A stretch of 5,953 nt of DNA from Caldifarciminota bacterium (lineage in GTDB: Bacteria; Hydrothermota; Hydrothermia; B15-G9; WFZT01): NCBI GenBank assembly GCA_026991055.1, contig JALXCE010000180.1:1-5953 (forward strand), in the 5' to 3' direction. A model generated the notes under the pieces. The model was not told the DNA's origin. It searched no databases and worked only from the letters and a program-made list of their open reading frames with translations. Positions 1 through 5,669 of the stretch are shown here, piece by piece. The number at the start of each line of letters is the position of its first letter. The first letter of the stretch is position 1. Position numbers and translations under genes: made by a program.

Positions 1-1662
1 CTTCTCGGAGTAGCAACAATTTTGAGTAGTGTAGGACTGATGGCTACATCGGCTTACATCATAGCGAAAGCGGCACTGCACCCGGCGCTCTACACCCTTC
101 AGCTTGCGATCACAGGGGTGAGATTCTTTGGAATCTCAAGGGGTGTTTTCAGGTATTTTGAGCGACTTTTTGCCCACAACCTCACATTTAAGATTCTCGG
201 GTACATCAGAGTCTGGTTTTATGAAAAACTCGAACCCCTGGTGCCGGCAGGGCTCATTTCATACAAATCTGGAGAAATTCTCTCGAGGATTGTTTCAGAT
301 ATTGAGACTCTTGAAAATCTGTTCGTTCGCGTAGTTTACCCTCCCTTTGTTTTCTTAATCATACTGTTAATAATGGCGATTTTCATGGGTATCTGGGGAA
401 GGATTTTTTCAATTGTACTCGCGGGATTTCTACTATCTGGAGCACTCTTTGTACCTGGATTTGCGTATCTAACCGCCCGAAGCAAGGGCAGAAGGCTTAT
501 AAGAGAAAGAGGAAAGCTCTACACCAGTATCGTGGACGCGGTTCAGGGACTCGCTGATCTCATTGTTTTTGGCTACGATAGAAAGCAGCTTGAAAAGGTG
601 AACGCCCATGGAAATGCCATGATAAAAATTGAGAAGGGACTTGGAAACCTCGAAGGAGTACAAAATGGGCTGCTTCTCATTTTCTCAGGATTTGGCGCGC
701 TCGCAGTTCTTATGATCGCCATCCATTTTCATGACCTCGGGAAGCTCAGAGGGGTAATGATTGCTGTTCTCTCTCTTGCGGCCCTGACGAGCTTTGAGGC
801 GATCCTGCCACTGCCAGGGGCTGCTCAGCTCCTTGAAAGCACTATAGAGGCGGGGAAAAGACTCTTCGAGATTGTGGATAAAAAGCCGGCTGTCATTGAT
901 CCCGTAAATCCGGCACCTCCGCCTCAGAGGTTCGATGTAAAGATTGATAATCTAACTTTTGCCTATGAAGTAGAGCCTGTTTTGAAAAATATCTCTCTGA
1001 ATGTTAGTGAGGGTGGGAAGGTGGCAGTTGTGGGCCCAAGTGGAGCGGGGAAATCGACCATTGCAAATCTTCTTTTGAGATTCTGGGACTATAAATCTGG
1101 GAGCATCAGGATAGGTGGTGTTGAAATTCGGGACCTCAAGCAGGAGACTGTGCGAGACCTTGTCAGTGTGATGACGCAGAGAACCTACCTTTTTACAGGA
1201 ACTATCAGGGAAAACATACTGCTTGCCAGGCCTGACGCCAGTGATGAGGACCTCATCAGGGCTGCAAGGATAGCCAGGATACACGATTTTATAATGAGCC
1301 TGCCTGAGGGTTACGACACATTTGTGGGGGAGCACGGTGGACTTTTAAGTGGAGGTGAAAGGCAGAGAATAGCCCTTGCACGAATTGTCTTAAAAGGCAG
1401 TCCAATTCTAATTCTTGATGAGCCCACGGCAAATCTCGATGCTATTATCGAAAGGGCTATTCTTGACGATATTTTTGAGGCACTGAAGGAAAAGACGATT
1501 ATTTTCATAACCCACAAGCTAACACATATGCACCTGATGGATGAAATTTTCGTGTTGAAATCGGGCAGGATTGTGGAAAGCGGCACGCATGATGAGCTAA
1601 TTGCGCAAAAGGGCCTTTACCATTCAATGTTTACCATCCAGCAGCAAATTCTTGACATATGA
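1..1662 (+). CDS. cydC: CydC-type thiol ABC exporter subunit (5'-partial)
   Basis: This is half of the CydDC heterodimeric ABC exporter, which in known systems moves cysteine/glutathione across the inner membrane and is needed for cytochrome bd assembly. The frame is open to base 1; the TTG at 22 is internal. By alignment from memory with E. coli CydC, about 20-25 residues are missing. The membrane half shows hydrophobic segments at about nt 1-60, 340-475, 667-735 and 755-810, and a CydC-like stretch (GVRFFGISRGVFRYFERL, then LEPLVPAGL) at nt 115-252. The ATPase half is complete: Walker A GPSGAGKST (1033-1059), Q-loop Gln at 1177, signature LSGGERQ (1345-1365), Walker B ILILDE (1405-1422) and H-loop His at 1513. 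The Q-loop context MTQRTYLF resembles CydC more than MsbA. The gene ends in TGA at 1660-1662. The upstream neighbour is probably cydD or cydAB, but it is not visible. A generic MsbA-like exporter is the less likely alternative. Confidence 0.9.
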   Translation, partial: LLGVATILSSVGLMATSAYIIAKAALHPALYTLQLAITGVRFFGISRGVFRYFERLFAHNLTFKILGYIRVWFYEKLEPLVPAGLISYKSGEILSRIVSDIETLENLFVRVVYPPFVFLIILLIMAIFMGIWGRIFSIVLAGFLLSGALFVPGFAYLTARSKGRRLIRERGKLYTSIVDAVQGLADLIVFGYDRKQLEKVNAHGNAMIKIEKGLGNLEGVQNGLLLIFSGFGALAVLMIAIHFHDLGKLRGVMIAVLSLAALTSFEAILPLPGAAQLLESTIEAGKRLFEIVDKKPAVIDPVNPAPPPQRFDVKIDNLTFAYEVEPVLKNISLNVSEGGKVAVVGPSGAGKSTIANLLLRFWDYKSGSIRIGGVEIRDLKQETVRDLVSVMTQRTYLFTGTIRENILLARPDASDEDLIRAARIARIHDFIMSLPEGYDTFVGEHGGLLSGGERQRIALARIVLKGSPILILDEPTANLDAIIERAILDDIFEALKEKTIIFITHKLTHMHLMDEIFVLKSGRIVESGTHDELIAQKGLYHSMFTIQQQILDI

Positions 1663-1706
1663 AATAGTAGAACCTGGGGGATGCTCTTTCCAAACTCACC
1701 GACCTC

Positions 1707-1735
1707 TTGAATTCTCAATAGAAAAGTTTTATAAA
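1707..1735 (+). promoter_or_regulatory. Sigma-70-type promoter before the structured RNA
   Basis: The -35 TTGAAT (1707-1712) and the -10 TATAAA (1730-1735) are separated by exactly 17 bases. This is close to the TTGACA-N17-TATAAT consensus. It predicts a start near 1742, just 13 bases before the first strong helix begins at 1755. The spacing and placement between cydC and the structured segment make a real promoter plausible. The region is AT-rich, however, so a chance match cannot be excluded. Confidence 0.6.
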
Positions 1736-1805
1736 AATATTGCTATTTAAAAATGGAGATGGGATGAGCATCTCCTCTTTAAGTGTTAGAAAAATAGCCT
1801 AACCT

Positions 1806-1825
1806 CCTGAATCGAGTGATTCAGG
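1806..1825 (+). other. 8-bp hairpin with GAGT loop
   Basis: CCTGAATC (1806-1813) pairs perfectly with GATTCAGG (1818-1825) around a four-base GAGT loop. The loop plus the next base (GAGTG) matches CACTC at 1898-1902, so the loop may make a tertiary contact. No T-run follows, so this is not an intrinsic terminator. Confidence 0.6.
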
Positions 1826-1840
1826 CACGAATAACGAGGC

Positions 1841-1872
1841 ACCCCTGAGAGGAGACATCTCCTCTCAGGGGT
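1841..1872 (+). other. 14-bp perfect hairpin with ACAT loop
   Basis: ACCCCTGAGAGGAG (1841-1854) pairs without mismatch with 1859-1872 around the loop ACAT. It is GC-rich and the most stable local structure in the window. It is followed by AAAGCCCC rather than a T-run, so it does not look like a rho-independent terminator. A competing pairing is available: the CAGGGGTA in its 3' strand (1866-1873) is repeated at 1880-1887, and CCCC at 1877-1880 can pair with GGGG at 1868-1871. Confidence 0.7.
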
Positions 1873-1935
1873 AAAGCCCCAGGGGTAGGGAAGAAACCAC
1901 TCACTCATCCCATCTCCTCCCCATTTTCCCCCAAC

Positions 1936-1965
1936 TTGTATATTTTGAGGAAGGTCAATTATAAT
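1936..1965 (+). promoter_or_regulatory. Promoter-like site just upstream of the barrel operon
   Basis: A perfect -10 TATAAT (1960-1965) lies 18 bases after a -35-like TTGTAT (1936-1941). The predicted transcript start is about 1972-1974, on or next to the ATG at 1974. If used, this promoter would give a leaderless or nearly leaderless mRNA. It competes with a second reading, in which GAGGAAGG at 1947-1954 is a ribosome binding site on a transcript from further upstream. Both may apply, using different promoters. Confidence 0.5.
1947..1954 (+). promoter_or_regulatory. Shine-Dalgarno-like GAGGAAGG
   Basis: This purine-rich stretch is 10 bases before a TTG codon at 1965 and 19 bases before the ATG at 1974. 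The spacing favours the TTG. However, the signal peptide looks better from the ATG, and the TTG overlaps the -10 element by one base. The site only matters on transcripts that begin upstream, for example from the promoter at 1707-1735. Confidence 0.4.
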
Positions 1966-1973
1966 TGTGGGGT

Positions 1974-2810
1974 ATGAAATGGATAGGAATTGTTATTCTC
2001 ACATTTTCTTTTTTGAATGCGGCCTTTGAGTTTGACTACTCAGGCTCACGCTCCGATGCCCTTGCCAATGCCTATACATCTATTGCAGAGGGCGTGGAAG
2101 GCGTGATTTTTAACCCTGCTGCTACAGCTACCCTGTATGGTCGCGAAATATCAGCCTATTACAACTACCTTTACTCCTCACTCGGAGCCGGACTTAAGGG
2201 ACTGACACTCCAGTATGGACCACTCAAAATCCTTAATCGCAAGTTTGCTGTGTCTATTCTGAGGCTTTCAGCGCAGTTTGATAATGAGACCTATGCTGAG
2301 AATACGATAGTACTTTCGCATGGATTTCCCGTCTCGTCAAACTTATTTGCCGGTTTCAACCTAAATATTTATCATCTCCAGAATCCCATGGATCTTGGGA
2401 ATACGACCACTTTTGGTGTTGATTTTGGTGTTCTTGTAAAGATTTATAATAGATGGAGCCTCGGGTTTTCCATTCATAATCTGAATAATCCAAGGCTTAC
2501 AGCTAAAACAGGCACCGAGGAGCTACCGTTCTGGATTCAGGGTGGAGTCTCTTTCAGGGGTGGCAGGTATTCACTGACATCATTTGAGCTCAGAGAATCA
2601 AAGGACTATCCCGTGAGAATTTCCATTGGAGAGGAAGTGAAGGTTCTGGAATTTGCAAAACTTCGTGCCGGACTGATGAGTGAGGGCTCTCTGTTCAGGT
2701 TCACCAGTGGCATTGGGCTTAAGGTCAGAAAGTTCCAGTTTGATTACGCGCTTTGGTATAATCCGGACCTGCCACTTACCCATACTGTTACATTCAAATT
2801 CGTTCCCTGA
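1974..2810 (+). CDS. PorV/PorQ-like outer-membrane beta-barrel protein
   Basis: A predicted outer-membrane barrel of 278 residues from the ATG at 1974 (281 if the in-frame TTG at 1965 is used). Residues 1-17 form a typical signal peptide: a positive N-end (MKW), a hydrophobic core, then cleavage probably near Asn15-Ala17. The mature N-terminus, with GSRSDALANAYTSIAEGVEG and then FNPAATATL, is the hallmark of the PorV/PorQ (UPF0164) branch of the FadL-like barrels. The rest alternates polar and hydrophobic residues with many aromatics, and the chain ends in a final strand TVTFKF plus VP. In Bacteroidota PorV works with the type IX secretion system. No such genes are visible here, so the role (transport, or assembly of surface proteins) is open. 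The HhH-barrel gene follows after 33 bases, suggesting co-transcription. Family call fairly sure; exact start uncertain. Confidence 0.8.
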   Translation: MKWIGIVILTFSFLNAAFEFDYSGSRSDALANAYTSIAEGVEGVIFNPAATATLYGREISAYYNYLYSSLGAGLKGLTLQYGPLKILNRKFAVSILRLSAQFDNETYAENTIVLSHGFPVSSNLFAGFNLNIYHLQNPMDLGNTTTFGVDFGVLVKIYNRWSLGFSIHNLNNPRLTAKTGTEELPFWIQGGVSFRGGRYSLTSFELRESKDYPVRISIGEEVKVLEFAKLRAGLMSEGSLFRFTSGIGLKVRKFQFDYALWYNPDLPLTHTVTFKFVP

Positions 2811-2819
2811 TTTCGGGAA
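2803..2819 (+). other. Small hairpin over the stop codon
   Basis: TTCCC (2803-2807) pairs with GGGAA (2815-2819), with a seven-base loop containing the TGA stop (2808-2810). No T-run follows, so it is not a terminator. It may slightly affect translation coupling to the next gene, or be chance. Confidence 0.3.
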
Positions 2820-2830
2820 TTTCTGGTAAG

Positions 2831-2835
2831 GGAGG
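2831..2835 (+). promoter_or_regulatory. Ribosome binding site GGAGG for the HhH-barrel gene
   Basis: GGAGG lies eight bases before the GTG at 2844, an ideal distance, and no credible start codon in the same frame lies between. This decides the GTG start. A second GAGG at 2841-2844 touches the GTG and is too close to act. Confidence 0.75.
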
Positions 2836-2843
2836 ATTTAGAG

Positions 2844-5285
2844 GTGAATATTCTTTTTTTAATTCTTTTAGCCTTCAGGATAAACATAAACAATGCCACG
2901 CTGGATGAAATAAAAAAGCTTCCTGTGGGCTATCAGGATGCAGATTCCATTTATCACGAAATTCTAAAGGCTCATCCCGATACGACCATCTCTCTCGAGG
3001 ATATCCTCAAAGAGAAAACCGTCCCTGAGTGGAAGGCTAAGAACATATACGAGTACATCTTTTACCACGGGGGGATTTCGAGTTACTACGAACTTTCGGA
3101 AATCAGGGGTGTGAATGCCGGAGACCTCGCAAGGTGGAAGAAATATATTTACATAGAGCCGAGAAGAGAGGGAAGAAACCTGATTTTCGATATCCAGAGG
3201 GTGCGCTCACGGACTGCAAGCGAGGAATCACCGAGGGAGAGTGCCCTCGATTGGTGGATTCTGAAGCTTGTGGAACCCATTAATGTGAATAAGGCAGAGG
3301 TTGATGAGCTCTATGCCCTTGATAGAGTCTCACTGATAGATGCCGCTGCAGTAGTGAGAAGGGCGCGAATCCTCCCTTTGAGGAATCGTCGCGATTTGAG
3401 ACGTGTTCCACATCTTTCTTACTATGGCTACCGTAACATGGTGAATTTTGTCACCTACCGTGATAGAAAGCCGAGGATGGTGGATGGATGGCTCAATATT
3501 TACTCATCATACTATCCCGATATCTATATTGGTGAGTCTCTTATCAGCGATGTCATCTCAAATCTCTCTGATAGCCTCTCGCGCGAGGACTACCTGAGAG
3601 CAGGCTGGACTGATGAAGAAATTGATTCCCTTGCCTCGAGGCTTAGAAAAGAGAGGGAAGAGCTATCTGCCCTTAGCAACTATCCATACTTCAGGACCAA
3701 GGTGGTTTCAAATGTCAGGGGAAAGCTCAGATTCGGACTCCTTTTCGAGAAGAGTCCCACGAGGGTGAACGAGCTCAAGAAAGGTTTCATCGGCGTTGAG
3801 AAGGTCAAACTGGCAAAGCATTTCTACCTTTCAAAGTTGTATGTCGGCAATATCAGGGTCACGCTCGGGCAGGGGCTTGTTCTGGACAACAGTGATGAGC
3901 TGAGAGATAGGCTGATAAGCAGGGCACGTGGGATTTACGGTGATGTTACATCAAATACAGACTTTGCCTTCAATGGAGTTGCCTTTGAATTTAAGTATCT
4001 CGGATTCAACCCAATTTTTGTTTACTCAAAAAATTCAAGAAATGCCATACTGGATAGGGATGGAAATCCGCTCTTTTATTTCGTCGGGCATCCGGCTCCA
4101 TCGGTTTTTAAAAACAAACTAACCGAAAGAGTCCTTGCAACGAGTCTGAGGTTTAATCTTGGTGGTAACACCTTGCCGGTTGGCACTCAGGTTGCTCTAA
4201 ATCTGATGAAACTCACCTACTCAAAGCCATTTTCACTTGTCTGGGAAGATGTCACAAAGCCTTTCTCAAAGGAGGAGGCAAGTGGGCCAGCCTTTGAATG
4301 GCACACCGGTAAGGAAAACCTTTTTGGTAGCCTCGAGCTCAGGACAGTTCTGTTCCCATTCTCCATTGAGCTTGAGGCGGCAAAGCAGAAAGATGCTGGC
4401 TCCGCATATCTTCTTAAGGCACGTATTCAGGAAAATCCTTACTATTTCAACATAATTTTCAGGCACTATGGCGTGGATTACACGAATCCTTACATGAGAA
4501 CTTTTCAGGAGGCGTCGCGTTTTCAATACACGGTTCTTGATAGAAATTATCGTTTGAACGATCCACTTTATTCCAATCTTTCTAATTTTCCTGTACCGAA
4601 GCCCGAGACTGGCATTTACGTCGAATCGCGGTACCAGGTGTCTTCAAAGTTGATATTCCCGCGGGTTTATCTTGATGTTTGGAGAGATAACACAACTATG
4701 CTTGATAATTACAGATTCCAGGGAAGCGTGGAGTACAGGCTGGTGAATCCCCTGAGGTTAAGGTTTACCGAGAAAATACAGAACAGGCATAGTGCAAGAT
4801 ACCTGGGGATCACAAGAAGCCTGACTTACGAGACCACGCTGAGGCTTTATTATGTTTTTCGCGGAACATACATGGGAATTACACTGAGACACTCAAGGGT
4901 GCTCCTTACCCCGAGAGAAGACTATTCCAATGAGATAAACGGTGGATACCTGGCCCTCGACCTTCAGTATCCGGTAGCGAGGAGTCTTGATTTCAGGCTT
5001 GGCACAACGGTTTGGAGGAATAACGGGATGTCTCAGTGGGGATTTGAGGATACTGGAATTGATTTCATGTATGGCAACGGCAGTAAGGTATATTTCTCGA
5101 TTGTGGAAAGGCTCACAAGAAATATGGGTGTAAAACTTAAGTTCAGGCTCAAAAACACGTACTATCCTCACGGCGGGCTGCTCGGACAGGGGATTTACAA
5201 TCCCATCACTGGCAACTGGCTTACTGGATTCAGTGAGGAGAGGAACGCGTTTTCCTTTAATCTGAGTTTTGACTACAGGTTTTAA
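2844..5285 (+). CDS. Helix-hairpin-helix protein with C-terminal beta-barrel
   Basis: An 813-residue predicted envelope protein starting at GTG. Residues 1-12 (MNILFLILLAFR) look like a very short signal peptide, followed by ComEA-like HhH units at about 13-40 (INNATLDEIKKLP), 76-105, 146-173 (INVNKAEVDELYAL) and 177-205. The hairpin GxG positions that contact DNA in true HhH domains are degraded (LPVGYQDA; LDRVSLIDAA), so a DNA-binding role is doubtful. A charged helical stretch (about 245-277) leads into a long strand-rich region (about 285-813) with GQGLVL at 342-347, many Tyr/Phe, and a terminal FSFNLSFDYRF that fits an outer-membrane barrel signal ending in Phe. Proteins of this architecture are known as uncharacterised HhH proteins in Bacteroidota and uncultured phyla. 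The preceding PorV-like gene suggests a shared envelope role. Function unknown; architecture call fairly confident. Confidence 0.75.
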   Translation: MNILFLILLAFRININNATLDEIKKLPVGYQDADSIYHEILKAHPDTTISLEDILKEKTVPEWKAKNIYEYIFYHGGISSYYELSEIRGVNAGDLARWKKYIYIEPRREGRNLIFDIQRVRSRTASEESPRESALDWWILKLVEPINVNKAEVDELYALDRVSLIDAAAVVRRARILPLRNRRDLRRVPHLSYYGYRNMVNFVTYRDRKPRMVDGWLNIYSSYYPDIYIGESLISDVISNLSDSLSREDYLRAGWTDEEIDSLASRLRKEREELSALSNYPYFRTKVVSNVRGKLRFGLLFEKSPTRVNELKKGFIGVEKVKLAKHFYLSKLYVGNIRVTLGQGLVLDNSDELRDRLISRARGIYGDVTSNTDFAFNGVAFEFKYLGFNPIFVYSKNSRNAILDRDGNPLFYFVGHPAPSVFKNKLTERVLATSLRFNLGGNTLPVGTQVALNLMKLTYSKPFSLVWEDVTKPFSKEEASGPAFEWHTGKENLFGSLELRTVLFPFSIELEAAKQKDAGSAYLLKARIQENPYYFNIIFRHYGVDYTNPYMRTFQEASRFQYTVLDRNYRLNDPLYSNLSNFPVPKPETGIYVESRYQVSSKLIFPRVYLDVWRDNTTMLDNYRFQGSVEYRLVNPLRLRFTEKIQNRHSARYLGITRSLTYETTLRLYYVFRGTYMGITLRHSRVLLTPREDYSNEINGGYLALDLQYPVARSLDFRLGTTVWRNNGMSQWGFEDTGIDFMYGNGSKVYFSIVERLTRNMGVKLKFRLKNTYYPHGGLLGQGIYNPITGNWLTGFSEERNAFSFNLSFDYRF

Positions 5286-5288
5286 TTT

Positions 5289-5669
5289 ATGCCAATTTTT
5301 GTGGGTGTTGACCTTGTTGGAATTGACAGACTGAAGAAGATCTTTGAAAGGCACAGAGAAAAATTTAAGAAACGGATTTTCACAGAAGCCGAGATCGAAG
5401 AGTGTGAAAAGAGAAAAAACTATGAAGAGTGCTATGCCGCGAGATTTGCGGCAAAGGAAGCGTTTTCTAAAGCAATTGGAACTGGTATGAGGAAAGGAGT
5501 TAGATTCATTGACATTGAGGTAATTAATTTGCCAAGCGGGAAACCGATTTTGAGGCTTTACGGTAAAGCGTTTGAGTTTCTGAATGGTGCCCACGTGGAT
5601 GTGAGTCTTTCTCACACTGAGCATCATGCCATTGCTGTGGTTGTGATCGAGAGGAGAGAAAATGGATAG
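5289..5669 (+). CDS. acpS: Holo-[acyl-carrier-protein] synthase
   Basis: Transfers the 4'-phosphopantetheine arm from coenzyme A to a serine of acyl carrier protein in the cytoplasm, activating it for fatty-acid synthesis. At 126 residues it has the normal AcpS length. It shows all family blocks: GVDLVGIDRL at 6-15 with the Mg-binding Asp8, FTEAEIEECE at 31-40, AARFAAKEAFSKAIGTG at 50-66 with the catalytic/metal Glu57 after Lys56, and the C-terminal VSLSHTEHHAIAVVV at 105-119. The ATG lies three bases after the upstream stop. The only binding-site-like bases are AGG at 5277-5279, so translation probably depends on coupling to the preceding gene. The 3' end overlaps the carbamate kinase start by eight bases. 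Nothing appears missing. Confidence 0.95.
   Translation: MPIFVGVDLVGIDRLKKIFERHREKFKKRIFTEAEIEECEKRKNYEECYAARFAAKEAFSKAIGTGMRKGVRFIDIEVINLPSGKPILRLYGKAFEFLNGAHVDVSLSHTEHHAIAVVVIERRENG
5651..5658 (+). promoter_or_regulatory. Ribosome binding site GAGGAGAG for carbamate kinase
   Basis: This strong Shine-Dalgarno sequence sits inside the end of acpS, three bases (AAA) before the ATG at 5662 if the whole purine run is counted, or six after its GAGGA core. It supports the overlapping start. Confidence 0.7.

Larger units (their letters stand above)
1755..1917. repeat. 14-bp perfect inverted repeat bracketing 163 bases
   Basis: The arms at 1755-1768 and 1904-1917 are exact reverse complements separated by 135 bases. 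AAAAT before the left arm can also pair with ATTTT (1923-1927) after a short unpaired CT-rich stretch (1918-1922). I read these arms as the closing helix of the RNA candidate. A tiny mobile element with terminal inverted repeats is the alternative, but no target-site duplication is visible at the flanks. Confidence 0.7.
1769..1920 (+). repeat. Three copies of CATCTCCTCY
   Basis: The ten-base motif occurs at 1769-1778, 1856-1865 and 1911-1920 (last base T, T, C). Each copy contains CATCTCC, the complement of the single GGAGATG at 1755-1761. Each also contains a CTCCTC core, complementary to Shine-Dalgarno-type GAGGAG. In the main fold the second copy lies partly in the loop and partly in the 3' strand of the 14-bp hairpin, and the third lies in the closing helix; only the first is free. 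Confidence 0.65.
1742..1927 (+). ncRNA. Candidate structured RNA (small RNA or switch-like leader)
   Basis: No convincing reading frame is seen here, but base pairing is strong. GGAGATGGGATGAG (1755-1768) is perfectly complementary to 1904-1917, giving a 14-bp closing helix. Inside it are an 8-bp hairpin (1806-1813/1818-1825, loop GAGT), a perfect 14-bp hairpin (1841-1854/1859-1872, loop ACAT) and a weaker 5-bp hairpin (1785-1789/1799-1803). Loop bases 1814-1818 (GAGTG) could also pair with CACTC at 1898-1902, a possible pseudoknot. An alternative fold exists: 1755-1761 pairs locally with 1769-1775, and 1742-1748 (GCTATTT) pairs with 1792-1798 (AAATAGC). The promoter at 1707-1735 would start transcription at its 5' edge. 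I see no signature of SRP RNA, tmRNA, RNase P, or the TPP, SAM, cobalamin or T-box families. The length of about 185 bases resembles 6S RNA, but the multi-hairpin junction does not. The ends and the strand are inferred from the promoter. The segment could instead be the long 5' leader of the barrel operon. Confidence 0.55.

Noticed and set aside
952..1586. Minus-strand open frames opposite the cydC ATPase domain
   Set aside because: They lie wholly antisense to the conserved Walker/signature region, and their length is explained by the codon bias of the real gene.
22..1662. Starting cydC at the TTG at 22
   Set aside because: The same frame continues without a stop to base 1 with residues that match the first membrane segment of CydC, so the gene is cut by the window edge.
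1841..1880. Rho-independent terminator for cydC
   Set aside because: The hairpin is strong but is followed by AAAGCCCC with no T-run. No other terminator-like structure is seen after the cydC stop.
1841..1896. TPP riboswitch, suggested by CTGAGA and GTAGGGAA
   Set aside because: CTGAGA lies inside a perfect hairpin stem, the ACCC...CCTGAT core is missing, and the order and spacing of the pieces do not match the family. The downstream genes are unrelated to thiamine.
1755..1917. Miniature inverted-repeat mobile element
   Set aside because: The 14-bp arms fit, but the flanks (TAAAAAT on the left, TCCCCAT on the right) show no target-site duplication. The internal helices and the adjoining promoter fit an RNA better. 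Finding other genomic copies would revive the idea.
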